A stretch of DNA of 64,000 nt from an uncultured Prevotella sp. (GCA_900319905.1 ONQB01000036.1:1-64000), one strand, 5' to 3'; positions 18,476 to 26,514 are shown, numbered from the stretch's first letter. Translations and numbers: made by a program. Notes: a model not told the origin generated them from the sequence alone.

Positions 18476-18850
18476 TCACATTAGTTTTCCTTCGTTTTGA
18501 AGGTCGTTCATGTCAAAACCCAATTTCTCGGCAGTTTCCTTTACAAGATTAGAGTCTACGGTATCTGCCATATTGTGATCATAGATAAGTAGTAGTGCAA
18601 TAGTGCCGTTCTCCTCATCTATAGAATATGTGAGTGTTATTATACGTGCGCCATTTGACTTTCCTCCACCTTTTGATGTTATCGCCATCCTTATTTTACG
18701 GATACCAGGAGTAAGCATGACACCTTGAAAGGGATCTTCTGACAGACCATTCTTGAAATTTTCTATATCGTCTAAAAGACTTCGATATTTCTTGTAGAGT
18801 TTCTTGGCCATCCGCAGAAACTCTACGGTGGTCTCAACGTTCCATTTCAT
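18476..18850 (-). CDS. RelE/ParE-superfamily toxin of a type II toxin-antitoxin pair
   Basis: The 124-residue protein has the RelE/ParE pattern: an N-terminal helical hairpin (VEFLRMAKKLYKKYRSLLDD), a central PGIRKIRMAITSKGGGKSNG with basic residues, and the strand ARIITLTYSIDEENGTIALL ending in LLIYDHN. It would act as a ribosome-dependent RNase or gyrase poison in the cytoplasm. It is somewhat longer than classical RelE (about 95 aa). It overlaps the 3' end of the antitoxin gene by 17 bases, which supports a pair. The exact toxin target cannot be read from sequence. Confidence 0.82.
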   Translation of the reverse strand: MKWNVETTVEFLRMAKKLYKKYRSLLDDIENFKNGLSEDPFQGVMLTPGIRKIRMAITSKGGGKSNGARIITLTYSIDEENGTIALLLIYDHNMADTVDSNLVKETAEKLGFDMNDLQNEGKLM

Positions 18851-19091
18851 GCCGGAACTCTTCCCAACTCAGCAGTTTTCCTTTTCCTTCCTTTGCATTC
18901 TTTATCTCCAGCAGCGACTTGTAAAGGCTTTCTGACAAATCGTCCTTTCCTATAACAATATCACTGTCGGCGATAGGGACAATGCGGAAACTTCCGGCTC
19001 TTGACTTGACCACGACATCCTCACCGCTACGAGCCACTCCCAAATATTTTGATTGGTTGGCTCTGAACTCCCTTCCTGTAAGTACTATCAT
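18834..19091 (-). CDS. Phd/YefM-type antitoxin
   Basis: This 85-residue protein starts MIVLTGREFRANQSKYLGVA, the Phd/YefM DNA-binding fold, with VVVKSRAGSFRIVPI following, and ends in a charged tail that would wrap the toxin. It is first in a two-gene operon with the toxin and probably represses its own promoter. The pair lies next to tRNA-Ser with no integrase or other mobile gene close by. Confidence 0.85.
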   Translation of the reverse strand: MIVLTGREFRANQSKYLGVARSGEDVVVKSRAGSFRIVPIADSDIVIGKDDLSESLYKSLLEIKNAKEGKGKLLSWEEFRHEMER

Positions 19092-19110
19092 AATCTTCTT
19101 ATTTTTGCTA

Positions 19111-19142
19111 CAAAGTTACACGGAAATATTGTAAGTACCAAA
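19111..19142 (-). promoter_or_regulatory. Promoter of the toxin-antitoxin operon
   Basis: On the minus strand TTTG (19142-19139) and TAACTTTG (19118-19111) are 20 bases apart, a full match to the Bacteroidetes -33/-7 pattern, 19 bases before the antitoxin ATG. Confidence 0.7.
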
Positions 19143-19290
19143 TTGGTACACTAGATTTTTAATGTTATCTCGCAGAAAAGTAACATCAATGGAATATATT
19201 ACCTGTTAATATAGGATGACGAATGACCGCCGCTGACACTCCGTGATTTTGGGGCGCCGCAAGCGGCTTGAATACCTCCGGACATCTATA

Positions 19291-20877
19291 CTATTCCACC
19301 ACCCACTCATCCACGGTGTGCTTGTCGGCATCGAAGCGGATGCCGACCTTTACCACCCGTCGGCCGTCAGTGAGATAGGGTTTGGCATAGCCACGGGCAT
19401 CAATCTGGTCGAGGGCGTGACGGGCCGTGTCGCCCACCTTCAGCTCCATGACATAGATGGCGTCGGGCATGAAGATGACCATGTCGGTGCGGCCGCCAGC
19501 CACCTTCACCTGCGTGCGGGCATAAACGTTGAGCATGGAGAAGATAAGGTAGAATGTATATTCGTAGAAGCCCTCCTTGGTCTTTGCCTCGGCGAGTTTC
19601 TGCTTGAACCCTTCTACATAGGGAATGCCGGCAAGATAGGACTGCATGTGCTGCATGGCAAGGTCGATATCGCCTTGCTTCAAGGCCTTCCAGAACTTCG
19701 CAGCAAAGCCTATCTGCACGTCGCCACTGTTTAAGCCGGTATATGTAGGCAACAAACCATAAACATATCCCACACGCACCTCCTGGTTGGGAATGGAGAG
19801 TGCGTAAGCCTCCGTATCGGGGTCGTAGCTCTTGATGGTAAGGTAGCCACTCTGATAGAGCAGCGGCAGAGCATCCTTCATGTTCTCTGTAGGCTGGTCG
19901 AAAGCCGACTCAGGCACGTCGAGCGAGTCGAGCGAAGTGATGTCGGTATGGAAGTGCTGCATCTGCTTGATGAGAAAGGTCGGTGTGCCGGAGGCAAACC
20001 AATAGTTCTTCAACAGACGGTCGCCAAGGGCGTTAAGCAGGCTGAAGGGATTGAAGACCGCCGCAGCACCGCCGGCAAAATGGTAGCCGTCGTATTTGAA
20101 CTTGATCTTAGCATACATCTCCTCCGGGGTCAGCTTGAAGTCCTTGGCCATAGCCTCAATGTCTTCCTTGAAAACCGTCTGCACCTCTTGCTCCGTAAAG
20201 CCGCAGATGGTAGCAAAACGGGGAAGCAGAGAGACGTTCTTCAGATTGTTGATAGTGGAGAAAATGCTCAGCTGCGAGAACTTCGTGATGCCGGTGATGA
20301 AGCAGAATTTTATGTAGGCCTCGTTGGCCTTGAGCGGCACGTAGAACTCCTGCATGACCTTGCGCATGGCGTCGAGCGTGGACTGACTATGGAGCACGTC
20401 GAGCAGGGGTGCGTCGTATTCGTCGATAATGACAGCCACCTGCCTTCCAGTCATCTCTTGTGCACGATGGATAAGCCCGGTGAGCAATTTACCCGGCGTG
20501 GTCTCGTCGTCCTTGCGACCATAGACTTCAGACAATGGTCTCATCATCCACATCAGTGTCTCGCGCAAGTCTTTGGCACTGTCCTGCCCTTTAGCCACGC
20601 TCAGGTCGAGATGGATGACAGGATAGTGCGTCCATTCCTTTTCGAGCGACATAATCTTCAGCCCCTCAAACAACTCACGGTCGCCTTTGAAATAAGAATC
20701 CAAAGTCGATGTGAGCAGAGACTTGCCAAAGCGTCGCGGACGACTCATAAACACGTACGTGGCGTAATGCGCCAATTCCCATACGAGATCGGTCTTATCA
20801 ACATAGATAAAACCATCCTTGATAATTCTCTCGAAGGTCTGAATGCCTACCGGATATTTTCTCCTCGTCTGCTCCAT
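19291..20877 (-). CDS. AAA-ATPase-like protein with C-terminal PD-(D/E)XK-nuclease-like domain
   Basis: The 528-residue protein begins MEQTRRKYPVGIQTFERI, then YVDKTDLV, the P-loop-like MSRPRRFGKSLLTSTLDSYF, Walker-B-like VAVIIDEYDAPLLD (about 150-163), and FCFITGITKFSQLSIFS. The C-terminus holds YEYTFYLIFSMLNV and GGRTDMVIFMPDAIYVMELK, where the D and ExK positions fit a PD-(D/E)XK nuclease site (DUF1703). ATG 20877 is chosen because the family begins there; the frame is open further upstream but into the divergent promoter region. These genes occur in many copies per genome in Bacteroidetes; their function is unsettled, perhaps defence or mobile-element linked. Confidence 0.85.
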   Translation of the reverse strand: MEQTRRKYPVGIQTFERIIKDGFIYVDKTDLVWELAHYATYVFMSRPRRFGKSLLTSTLDSYFKGDRELFEGLKIMSLEKEWTHYPVIHLDLSVAKGQDSAKDLRETLMWMMRPLSEVYGRKDDETTPGKLLTGLIHRAQEMTGRQVAVIIDEYDAPLLDVLHSQSTLDAMRKVMQEFYVPLKANEAYIKFCFITGITKFSQLSIFSTINNLKNVSLLPRFATICGFTEQEVQTVFKEDIEAMAKDFKLTPEEMYAKIKFKYDGYHFAGGAAAVFNPFSLLNALGDRLLKNYWFASGTPTFLIKQMQHFHTDITSLDSLDVPESAFDQPTENMKDALPLLYQSGYLTIKSYDPDTEAYALSIPNQEVRVGYVYGLLPTYTGLNSGDVQIGFAAKFWKALKQGDIDLAMQHMQSYLAGIPYVEGFKQKLAEAKTKEGFYEYTFYLIFSMLNVYARTQVKVAGGRTDMVIFMPDAIYVMELKVGDTARHALDQIDARGYAKPYLTDGRRVVKVGIRFDADKHTVDEWVVE

Positions 20878-20900
20878 AATAGTAAATGCTGTTTCACCTG

Positions 20901-20930
20901 CAAACTTACGAAAAAAATTGAGATTAACAA
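20901..20930 (-). promoter_or_regulatory. Promoter of the ATPase/nuclease-like gene
   Basis: Minus-strand TTG (20930-20928) and TAAGTTTG (20908-20901) are 19 bases apart, ending 23 bases before the ATG at 20877. Confidence 0.55.
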
Positions 20931-20994
20931 TAGCTTTTCTTGTTCTTCTCGATAAATATTGCGATATTTGCAAAGAGTAAACATCATTATTGGT

Positions 20995-21002
20995 TACCTT
21001 TG
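20995..21002 (+). promoter_or_regulatory. Putative -7 element of the HxlR-type regulator
   Basis: TACCTTTG followed by CA stands 23 bases before the ATG at 21026, divergent from the ATPase/nuclease promoter. The shared 148-base space could let the regulator control both. Confidence 0.5.
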
Positions 21003-21025
21003 CAGCAAACAAACAGACATTGGCA

Positions 21026-21373
21026 ATGAAGAAAGAAATCAACCCTGAATATCTCACGTGTCCCATCCGGCAGGTCATCAGCCGTTTTGGTGACAAGTGG
21101 TCCATGCTGGTACTCTATACCTTGGAAAAGAGTGAGACCGGTGTGATGCGGTTCAATGAGTTGCATGCCCACATGAGTGACTGTTCTCAGAAGATGCTGT
21201 CCAAGACACTTAAGGAACTGCAGGAGAGTCATCTTGTCAGCAGAAAGGTCTATCCCGAGGTACCACCACGCGTGGAATACAGGTTGAGCGATACCGGCAA
21301 GTCGCTCATTCCTGCCATCGAACAGCTCATCAGTTGGGCCAAGGAGCACTTCGACGAGGTGGTGAGGAAATGA
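21026..21373 (+). CDS. HxlR-family winged-helix transcriptional regulator
   Basis: The 115-residue protein shows the HxlR layout: CPIRQVISRFGDKWSMLVLY, then MRFNELHAHMSDCSQKMLSK with recognition helix, LKELQESHLVSRKVYPEVPP and RVEYRLSDTGKSL (the wing). The single early Cys (residue 10, in YLTCPI) is the residue that senses reactive species in some relatives. I chose ATG 21026 (MKKEIN) since it follows the promoter and starts the conserved domain. Its target genes are not evident; the neighbour is a divergent nuclease-like gene. Confidence 0.92.
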   Translation: MKKEINPEYLTCPIRQVISRFGDKWSMLVLYTLEKSETGVMRFNELHAHMSDCSQKMLSKTLKELQESHLVSRKVYPEVPPRVEYRLSDTGKSLIPAIEQLISWAKEHFDEVVRK

Positions 21374-21427
21374 TGAGATTGCAGATTGAGTGACGGGAAA
21401 GATAATATACACAAATTTCACAAGGAG

Positions 21428-21478
21428 GGTGTATCAAAATTGGAGAAGTCCAGGAGTTCTCCTATTTTGATACATCCC
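21428..21478. repeat. Solo inverted repeat related to the 475-bp element at 60979
   Basis: GTATCAAAATTGGAGAAGT (21431-21449) is identical to the terminal repeat of the element at 60979-61453. It is followed after a few bases by its near-complement TTCTCCTATTTTGATAC, so the two ends lie back to back as a hairpin. It could act as a terminator for the HxlR-type gene. Confidence 0.8.
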
Positions 21479-21500
21479 CATACTTATGATAAAATAAAGA

Positions 21501-21534
21501 GAAAGGCCGTGTCATGGCGATGACACGGCCTTTC
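21501..21534 (-). terminator. Hairpin terminator after tRNA-Thr
   Basis: GAAAGGCCGTGTCAT and ATGACACGGCCTTTC form a perfect 15-bp stem with a four-base loop. On the minus strand it is followed by TCTTTATTTTATC, so it fits a terminator for the tRNA ending at 21564. Confidence 0.75.
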
Positions 21535-21563
21535 AGCTGTTTAGTTCTATTTAGATTCTTGTG

Positions 21564-21637
21564 AGCCTCTTGTCGGATTCGAACCAACGACCCCGAGATT
21601 ACAAATCACGTGCTCTGGCCAACTGAGCTAAAGAGGC
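21564..21637 (-). tRNA. tRNA-Thr (anticodon TGT)
   Basis: The minus strand folds into a cloverleaf: acceptor GCCTCTT/AAGAGGC, D-stem GCTC/GAGC, anticodon loop TTTGTAA with TGT (template ACA at 21601-21603), and T-stem GTTGG/CCGAC with TTCGAAT. The anticodon stem CGTGA/TCTCG carries a central T-T mismatch. CCA is not encoded (the next bases are CAC). Confidence 0.92.
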
Positions 21638-21731
21638 AGGTGGGCAAGCGATTCTTACTGGCCGTAAGAGACTTGCCCGTGTTCATCGGCTTGTGGCCAT
21701 CCATAGGACTTCCATTTGCCAAATGCGGGTG

Positions 21732-21739
21732 CAAAGGTA
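21732..21739 (-). promoter_or_regulatory. Putative -7 element of tRNA-Thr
   Basis: The minus strand reads TACCTTTG followed by CA about 95 bases before the tRNA 5' end. No -33 match was found. Confidence 0.45.
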
Positions 21740-21835
21740 ACACAAAAAAAGAAAACCGAATAACTTTCCCACCAAAATCAATCGGCTTTAACATAATTTT
21801 TGAATAACCGCTCTCACCATACACCTTAAAATGCG

Positions 21836-21843
21836 TACCTTTG
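21836..21843 (+). promoter_or_regulatory. Putative -7 element of the DUF4199-led operon
   Basis: TACCTTTG followed by CAGG ends nine bases before the ATG at 21853, so transcription would start almost at the start codon (very short leader or leaderless). Confidence 0.5.
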
Positions 21844-21852
21844 CAGGACAAT

Positions 21853-22392
21853 ATGATTAATGTAATAGCACTCATACAACTCAGGGCCTTCGCCCGCCAG
21901 TACGGCTTCTTCCTCTTCCTGCTGTGGATGGCCAGTTTCGTGGCATATTTCACCAACCCCGCATCGTCGTGGGGCAGTCTGTTGGCCATGTCCACACCGT
22001 TTGTGGTAGGATGGTTTCTCGTGCGGTTTCGCAACGGAGCGCTCGACGGTCACATCTCATTCCGTCGCGGCTTGGTCTTCTCGTTCTACACGTTTTTCTA
22101 TGCCTCACTGCTCTTCGCTGTTGCCCAGTACGTCTACTTCCGCTTCTTCGACAACGGCGCACTGTTGTCGATGATGCTCGCGACCGTGAAGCAGCTGGAG
22201 CCCGTGTATAAGGCCAACGGCATGTCGCTCAACGAGCTGCGGCAGTCAATCAACGCCATCGGCCAGCTGTCTCCCATCGAGATCGCCTTTGTGTTTATGA
22301 TGCAGAACTTCCTCTTCGGCCTGATCATGAGCTTTCCCATCGCCCTGATCTGCCAGCGAGGAATGAAAGTAAGAAACAAGCATACGCTTTAA
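21853..22392 (+). CDS. DUF4199-family membrane protein
   Basis: The 179-residue protein has four predicted membrane segments (about 15-33, 43-60, 80-103 and 148-170) and the layout of the Bacteroidetes DUF4199 family, which commonly precedes a family 2 glycosyltransferase as here. ATG 21853 is preferred over an upstream TTG that lies within the promoter. The next gene starts 11 bases downstream. Function is unknown; the pairing suggests it helps a membrane glycosyl transfer step. Confidence 0.8.
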   Translation: MINVIALIQLRAFARQYGFFLFLLWMASFVAYFTNPASSWGSLLAMSTPFVVGWFLVRFRNGALDGHISFRRGLVFSFYTFFYASLLFAVAQYVYFRFFDNGALLSMMLATVKQLEPVYKANGMSLNELRQSINAIGQLSPIEIAFVFMMQNFLFGLIMSFPIALICQRGMKVRNKHTL

Positions 22393-22402
22393 CAAAGCTA
22401 TC

Positions 22403-23353
22403 ATGGATATATCAGTAGTTATTCCTCTTTTCAATGAGGCCGAGTCGCTGCCGGAGCTGCACGCCTGGATACAACGCGTCATGCAGGCCAATCACTTCAC
22501 TTACGAGATCATCTTCGTCAACGACGGTTCGACCGACAACAGCTGGCAGGTCATTGAGAGCCTGCACCAGAAAGACGAACACGTCAAGGCCATCAAGTTC
22601 CGTCGCAACTACGGCAAGAGTCCCGCCCTGTACTGCGGGTTCAAGCGTGCACAGGGCGATGTCGTCATCACCATGGACGCCGACCTGCAGGACTCGCCCG
22701 ACGAGATACCCGGTCTGTACAAGATGATCAAGGAAGATCACTACGACCTCGTGTCGGGCTATAAGAAGAAACGCTACGACCCCCTGTCGAAGACCATCCC
22801 TACCAAACTCTTCAACGCCACCGCACGCTGGATAAGCGGCGTGCACAACCTGCATGACTTCAACTGCGGACTGAAGGCCTACCGTCGTGACGTGGTGAAA
22901 AACATCGAGGTGTACGGTGAGATGCACCGTTACATCCCCTACCTGGCCAAGAACGCCGGCTTCGACAGGATTGGCGAGAAGGTGGTGCACCATCAGGCAC
23001 GCAAGTACGGTCACTCCAAGTTCGGTATCAACCGTTTCTTCAACGGTTACCTCGACCTGCTGACACTGTGGTTCCTCACCAACTTCGGCAAGAAGCCGAT
23101 GCATGTGTTCGGCTTCATCGGCAGCATGATCTTCTTTGTGGGCTTCATCGCCCTGTGCTGTCTGATTCTGGAGAAAGCCTACGCACTCTATCATGGCGAG
23201 TACGGCGACCTGCTGGCCAACCACGCCTCCTTCTACATCGCCCTCACCGCCATCATCATGGGCTCGCAGTTCTTCCTGGCCGGTTTCTTAGGCGACCTCA
23301 TCAGCCGTCAGGATCCCCGCCGCAACGACTATCAGATAGAGGAGGAGCTGTAG
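22403..23353 (+). CDS. Polyprenyl-phosphate glycosyltransferase, GT2 (GtrB/DPM-like) with C-terminal membrane segments
   Basis: The soluble part opens with MDISVVIPLFNEAESLPELH, then FVNDGSTDNSW, ALYCGFKRAQGDVVITMDADLQD with its DxD site split here as VVITMDADLQDSPDEI, and KYGHSKFGINRF, all hallmarks of polyprenyl-phosphate sugar synthases (GtrB, ArnC, DPM1). Two membrane segments (about 235-258 and 270-292) follow. It probably makes an undecaprenyl-phosphate monosaccharide used for modification of an envelope glycan. It follows the DUF4199 gene and abuts the next lipoprotein-like gene. Confidence 0.9.
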   Translation: MDISVVIPLFNEAESLPELHAWIQRVMQANHFTYEIIFVNDGSTDNSWQVIESLHQKDEHVKAIKFRRNYGKSPALYCGFKRAQGDVVITMDADLQDSPDEIPGLYKMIKEDHYDLVSGYKKKRYDPLSKTIPTKLFNATARWISGVHNLHDFNCGLKAYRRDVVKNIEVYGEMHRYIPYLAKNAGFDRIGEKVVHHQARKYGHSKFGINRFFNGYLDLLTLWFLTNFGKKPMHVFGFIGSMIFFVGFIALCCLILEKAYALYHGEYGDLLANHASFYIALTAIIMGSQFFLAGFLGDLISRQDPRRNDYQIEEEL

Positions 23354-23833
23354 ATGAACACCAACCGTTCTATGCTGGCACTGCTGTGGGTCTGCCTCGT
23401 GCTCATCGTGGCCTCGTGCTCGTCTGTCGACTGTCCGCTCAACAACACAGTGTATGCCAACTACGTGCTGCGCGGACCGGTGACGACGATGCCCGACACG
23501 CTCACCATCCTTACCCACCGGCAAGACGGCACCGACTCCATCCTCATCAACCAGCAGGTCAACACCGACTCCTTCACGCTGCCCGTGAGCTACGCGCAGA
23601 CAGAGGACGTGCTCGTGTTCCACACCGGCCATCTCACCGACACTGTCGTCATCGAGAAGACCAACGAACCCCACTTCGAGTCAGTGGACTGCGGGCTGAA
23701 CTATTTCCACACGCTGACCGGCGTACGCTACACGCGCCACGCCCTCGACTCTATCGTCATCAATCATAATCAGGTCAACTATGATGCCTCGCAAAAGCAT
23801 TTCTTCGTTTATTTTAAGGAGTATCGCCTGTAG
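23354..23833 (+). CDS. Small lipoprotein-like envelope protein (DUF6452-like)
   Basis: The N-terminus is a lipoprotein-type signal (hydrophobic core LLWVCLVLIVASCSS with a lipobox-like VASC near residue 22), so the mature protein would be a lipid-anchored periplasmic or outer-membrane protein. The remaining 137 residues look like beta strands and keep two further Cys (CP and DCGLNYF). I believe it belongs to the Bacteroidetes DUF6452 family. It starts directly at the end of the glycosyltransferase gene and overlaps the next gene by 53 bases in another frame, indicating tight coupling. Confidence 0.75.
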   Translation: MNTNRSMLALLWVCLVLIVASCSSVDCPLNNTVYANYVLRGPVTTMPDTLTILTHRQDGTDSILINQQVNTDSFTLPVSYAQTEDVLVFHTGHLTDTVVIEKTNEPHFESVDCGLNYFHTLTGVRYTRHALDSIVINHNQVNYDASQKHFFVYFKEYRL

Positions 23834-24506
23834 CCTGCTGCTGCTCGTCGTAGCAGGTGCCTGCGCGCAGCGGTCGCCCCACCGCACCTCGAAGGAAGAG
23901 CAGGAGCGGCTGCGCATGAAGCAAATCGACGACTCCATACCCTGGTTCCGAGGCTTCCAGGTCAAGGCCGACCTCGTGGGCGTGATCGAAAAGATGGCAT
24001 CGTCGTACGGACAGTACGAGGCAGGCGTCCGGTTCAACCTCAAAGACAAGTACTTCCCCGTCGTCGAACTCGGTTACGGCAAGGCCGACGAGTCGAACGT
24101 CGTGTCGGGTACCTCCTATAAGACGTCGGCACCTTATGGTAAGATTGGCGTCGACTTCAACATTCTCAAGAACAAGCACGACATCTACCGGTTCTACGTC
24201 GGTCTGCGCTATGCCTACACCAACTTCAAGATCGATGTCGACCATGCGCCTCTCACCGATCCCGTGTGGGGCGGTCAGAGTCCGTTCTCGGCACATGACG
24301 TGAAGGCCCACTACCACTGGGCGGAACTCACGGCCGGCATCGACGCGAAGATCGTGGGGCCCCTCCATCTCGGCTGGTCAGCACGCTACAAGCGGCGCAT
24401 CGCCCACGACGACGGCGAACTGGGCAACGTGTGGTATGTGCCGGGATTCGGCAAACAAGGAGGATCACGCATCACCGGCACCTTCGACGTGATGCTCGAA
24501 TTTTAG
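23781..24506 (+). CDS. Outer-membrane beta-barrel-like protein (DUF6048-like)
   Basis: A signal peptide ending in GACAQ is followed by about 215 residues of alternating aromatic/polar strands (AGVRFNLKDKYFPVVELGYG, FYVGLRYAYTNF, LHLGWSARYKRRIAH), ending with MLEF, where the terminal Phe is typical of outer-membrane barrels. DUF6048 family members sit next to DUF6452 genes in Bacteroidetes, as here. It overlaps the upstream gene and precedes apbE by 21 bases. Function is unknown. Confidence 0.75.
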   Translation: MMPRKSISSFILRSIACSLLLLVVAGACAQRSPHRTSKEEQERLRMKQIDDSIPWFRGFQVKADLVGVIEKMASSYGQYEAGVRFNLKDKYFPVVELGYGKADESNVVSGTSYKTSAPYGKIGVDFNILKNKHDIYRFYVGLRYAYTNFKIDVDHAPLTDPVWGGQSPFSAHDVKAHYHWAELTAGIDAKIVGPLHLGWSARYKRRIAHDDGELGNVWYVPGFGKQGGSRITGTFDVMLEF

Positions 24507-24527
24507 ACAACAACATCGTTTCATCAT

Positions 24528-25559
24528 ATGTCCGATAACAACAAACGTCCGCGCCGCGTCGCGCTCCGCATAGTTTTTCTCGTGGTGCTCGTCATTGCCA
24601 GCGTCATCATCATCGCCAGGCAACGCAACACACCCTATCAGCACAACACGGGATTCATCTTCGGTACGGTCTATAACATCACCTACCAGAGCAGCAGCGA
24701 CCTGCAGCCAGAGATAGAGGCAGAGCTCATGCGCGTGGACAGCTCGCTTTCGCCCTTCAACAAACAGAGCATCATCACGCAGGTCAACAACAACCGGCCG
24801 GTGAAGCTCAACGATAAGTTCACCGAGGTGTTCACGCTGGCCGAGAAGATCTCCAAGGAGACAGGCGGCGCGTTCGACATCACCGTCGCTCCTCTGGTCA
24901 ACGAATGGGGTTTCGGCTTCAAGACCGGCGTGGCACCGACCAAGCACGTCATCGACTCGCTGCGTGCCATCGTGGGCTACCAGAAGGTGAAACTCGTTGA
25001 CGGACAGGTACGCAAGGCCGACCCGCGTATCATGCTCGACTGTTCGGGCATCGCCAAGGGCTACGGTTCCGACTGCGTGGCCAGGCTGCTGCGCAAACAC
25101 GGCATCGACAACTTCATGGTGGAGATTGGCGGCGAGGTGGTCACCAGCGGCATCAATCCCGACCGCGTGCCATGGCGCATCGGCGTGACCAAGCCCGTTG
25201 ACGACTCACTCAACATCAACCAGGAGTTGCAGACGGTGCTCAACGTCACCGACAAGGCCATGGCCACCAGCGGCAACTACCGCAACTTCTACTACAAGGG
25301 CGGCCGCAAATATGCCCATACCATCGACCCGAAGACTGGCTATCCCGTGCAGCACAACATCCTCTCGTCCACGGTCATCGCCGACAACTGTGCCACGGCC
25401 GACGCCTACGCCACCTCATTTATGGTGTTGGGACTCGACGGCGCACAGCGGGTGCTCAAGCGCCATCCCGAGCTGATGGTCTACTTCATCTACTCCGATG
25501 CCAAGGGCCGCAACCAAGTCTGGTTCTCACCATCGCTCAAAGACAAAATCGTGAAATGA
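24528..25559 (+). CDS. apbE: FAD:protein FMN transferase ApbE
   Basis: ApbE attaches FMN to Thr/Ser of flavoproteins such as the NqrC/RnfG subunits. The protein has an N-terminal membrane anchor (about 10-27), then GFIFGTVYNITYQ, SLSPFNKQSIITQVN, GGAFDITVAPLVNEWGFGF, the family-defining MLDCSGIAKGYGSD, FMVEIGGEV, and late YAHTIDPKTGYPV and CATADAYATSFMVLG. These cover the FAD and metal sites. At 343 residues it is full length. Its link with the DUF4199/GT2 genes upstream is positional only. Confidence 0.93.
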   Translation: MSDNNKRPRRVALRIVFLVVLVIASVIIIARQRNTPYQHNTGFIFGTVYNITYQSSSDLQPEIEAELMRVDSSLSPFNKQSIITQVNNNRPVKLNDKFTEVFTLAEKISKETGGAFDITVAPLVNEWGFGFKTGVAPTKHVIDSLRAIVGYQKVKLVDGQVRKADPRIMLDCSGIAKGYGSDCVARLLRKHGIDNFMVEIGGEVVTSGINPDRVPWRIGVTKPVDDSLNINQELQTVLNVTDKAMATSGNYRNFYYKGGRKYAHTIDPKTGYPVQHNILSSTVIADNCATADAYATSFMVLGLDGAQRVLKRHPELMVYFIYSDAKGRNQVWFSPSLKDKIVK

Positions 25560-25584
25560 CATTGCCGAGTCCCTGCCAGGTGCT

Positions 25585-25718
25585 TATTCATATGACTGGA
25601 CTTCCGGACTTCTGAACTTCTGAACTTCTAAAAAAGCAAGACTTCTGAACTTCTGAAAAGCAAGACTTCCGAACTATTCATATGACTGGACTTCCGGACT
25701 TCTGAACTTCTGAACTTC
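25585..25718. repeat. ACTTC-type repeat with 44-bp exact direct repeat
   Basis: Two identical 44-base copies (25585-25628 and 25675-25718) start TATTCATATGACTGGACTTC and are built from GGACTTCTGAACTTC modules. More ACTTCTGA modules lie between them. The array ends 17 bases before the start codon of the Crp-type gene. Confidence 0.9.
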
Positions 25719-25735
25719 CAAAACAATATAATAAG

Positions 25736-26404
25736 GTGGAAAGCAGTGAACTATACGATAAACTGTTTCGCATTCCGCTCTTCACGGGCATGAGCCGTGA
25801 TGAACTGGAACGAGTGGTGAGCCGCACGTGCTTCGACTACCACAAGGTAGACGAGGGCGAGATTGTGGCGCGCCAGGGAGAGCGCTGTGGTCAGCTGATG
25901 CTGCTCATCGACGGCACGCTCGAACTGTCGGCCACCAGTGAGGGCCACATATACGAGGTAACCGAGTGGGTGCATGCCCCTGCCATCCTCGAACAGGCCA
26001 CCGTGTTCGGCCTCAACCAGCGCTTCGCTCACACCATGAAAAGCACCACGCAGGCCAATCTCATCACCCTCGACAAGACCGAGTTGCTCAAGCTCACCAC
26101 AGCCTCATTCGTCTTCCGGCTGAATATCTTCAACAGCCTCGCCACGGCCTTGCAGAAGCAACAGCAAGAGTTGTGGGCCACTTGTCCCGCATCGCTCACC
26201 GACCGTGTCATCAATTTCTTCTTCGACCATGTCACCCTGCGCTATGGCCATAAGGTGTTTCACATCAAGATGACACAACTCGCCGACCAGCTCAACGACC
26301 GGCGGCTGAACGTGTCGCATGTGCTCAATGACCTGCGCGACAAGCAACTCCTCACCTTCTCACGTGGCCGTATCGACATACCCAAATTGGAGGCATTGCG
26401 ATAA
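25736..26404 (+). CDS. Crp/Fnr-family transcriptional regulator
   Basis: The 222-residue protein has an N-terminal cyclic-nucleotide-binding-like domain (LFRIPLFTGMSRDELERVVS through QGERCGQLMLLIDGTLELS) and a C-terminal helix-turn-helix (MTQLADQLNDRRLNVSHVLN, then DKQLLTFSRGRIDI). There is no Cys cluster for an iron-sulfur centre and the phosphate-binding Arg-Ser pair of CRP is not evident, so the ligand is unknown. Start is GTG 25736; no in-frame ATG lies earlier before the repeat. The upstream repeat array leaves little room for a normal promoter. Confidence 0.88.
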   Translation: MESSELYDKLFRIPLFTGMSRDELERVVSRTCFDYHKVDEGEIVARQGERCGQLMLLIDGTLELSATSEGHIYEVTEWVHAPAILEQATVFGLNQRFAHTMKSTTQANLITLDKTELLKLTTASFVFRLNIFNSLATALQKQQQELWATCPASLTDRVINFFFDHVTLRYGHKVFHIKMTQLADQLNDRRLNVSHVLNDLRDKQLLTFSRGRIDIPKLEALR

Positions 26405-26492
26405 ACCCTGTGGATGGAGAAGAGAACCCATACTATTCATTCACCCATGCGTCATCAATAAGAAAGTGAGGAAAATCATGTATTGGCTTCTC
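26403..26492 (+). repeat. 90-bp dispersed repeat, copy 2
   Basis: It matches 16330-16419 in inverted orientation. The repeat begins inside the stop codon of the Crp-type gene, so its insertion or expansion reached the very end of the coding region. Confidence 0.85.
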
Positions 26493-26514
26493 GTTCCTGC
26501 ACACCTTTATTATT

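Noticed and set aside
18154-19091. Genomic island inserted at tRNA-Ser
   Set aside because: The toxin-antitoxin pair is next to the tRNA, but no integrase and no duplicated tRNA 3' end was found nearby.
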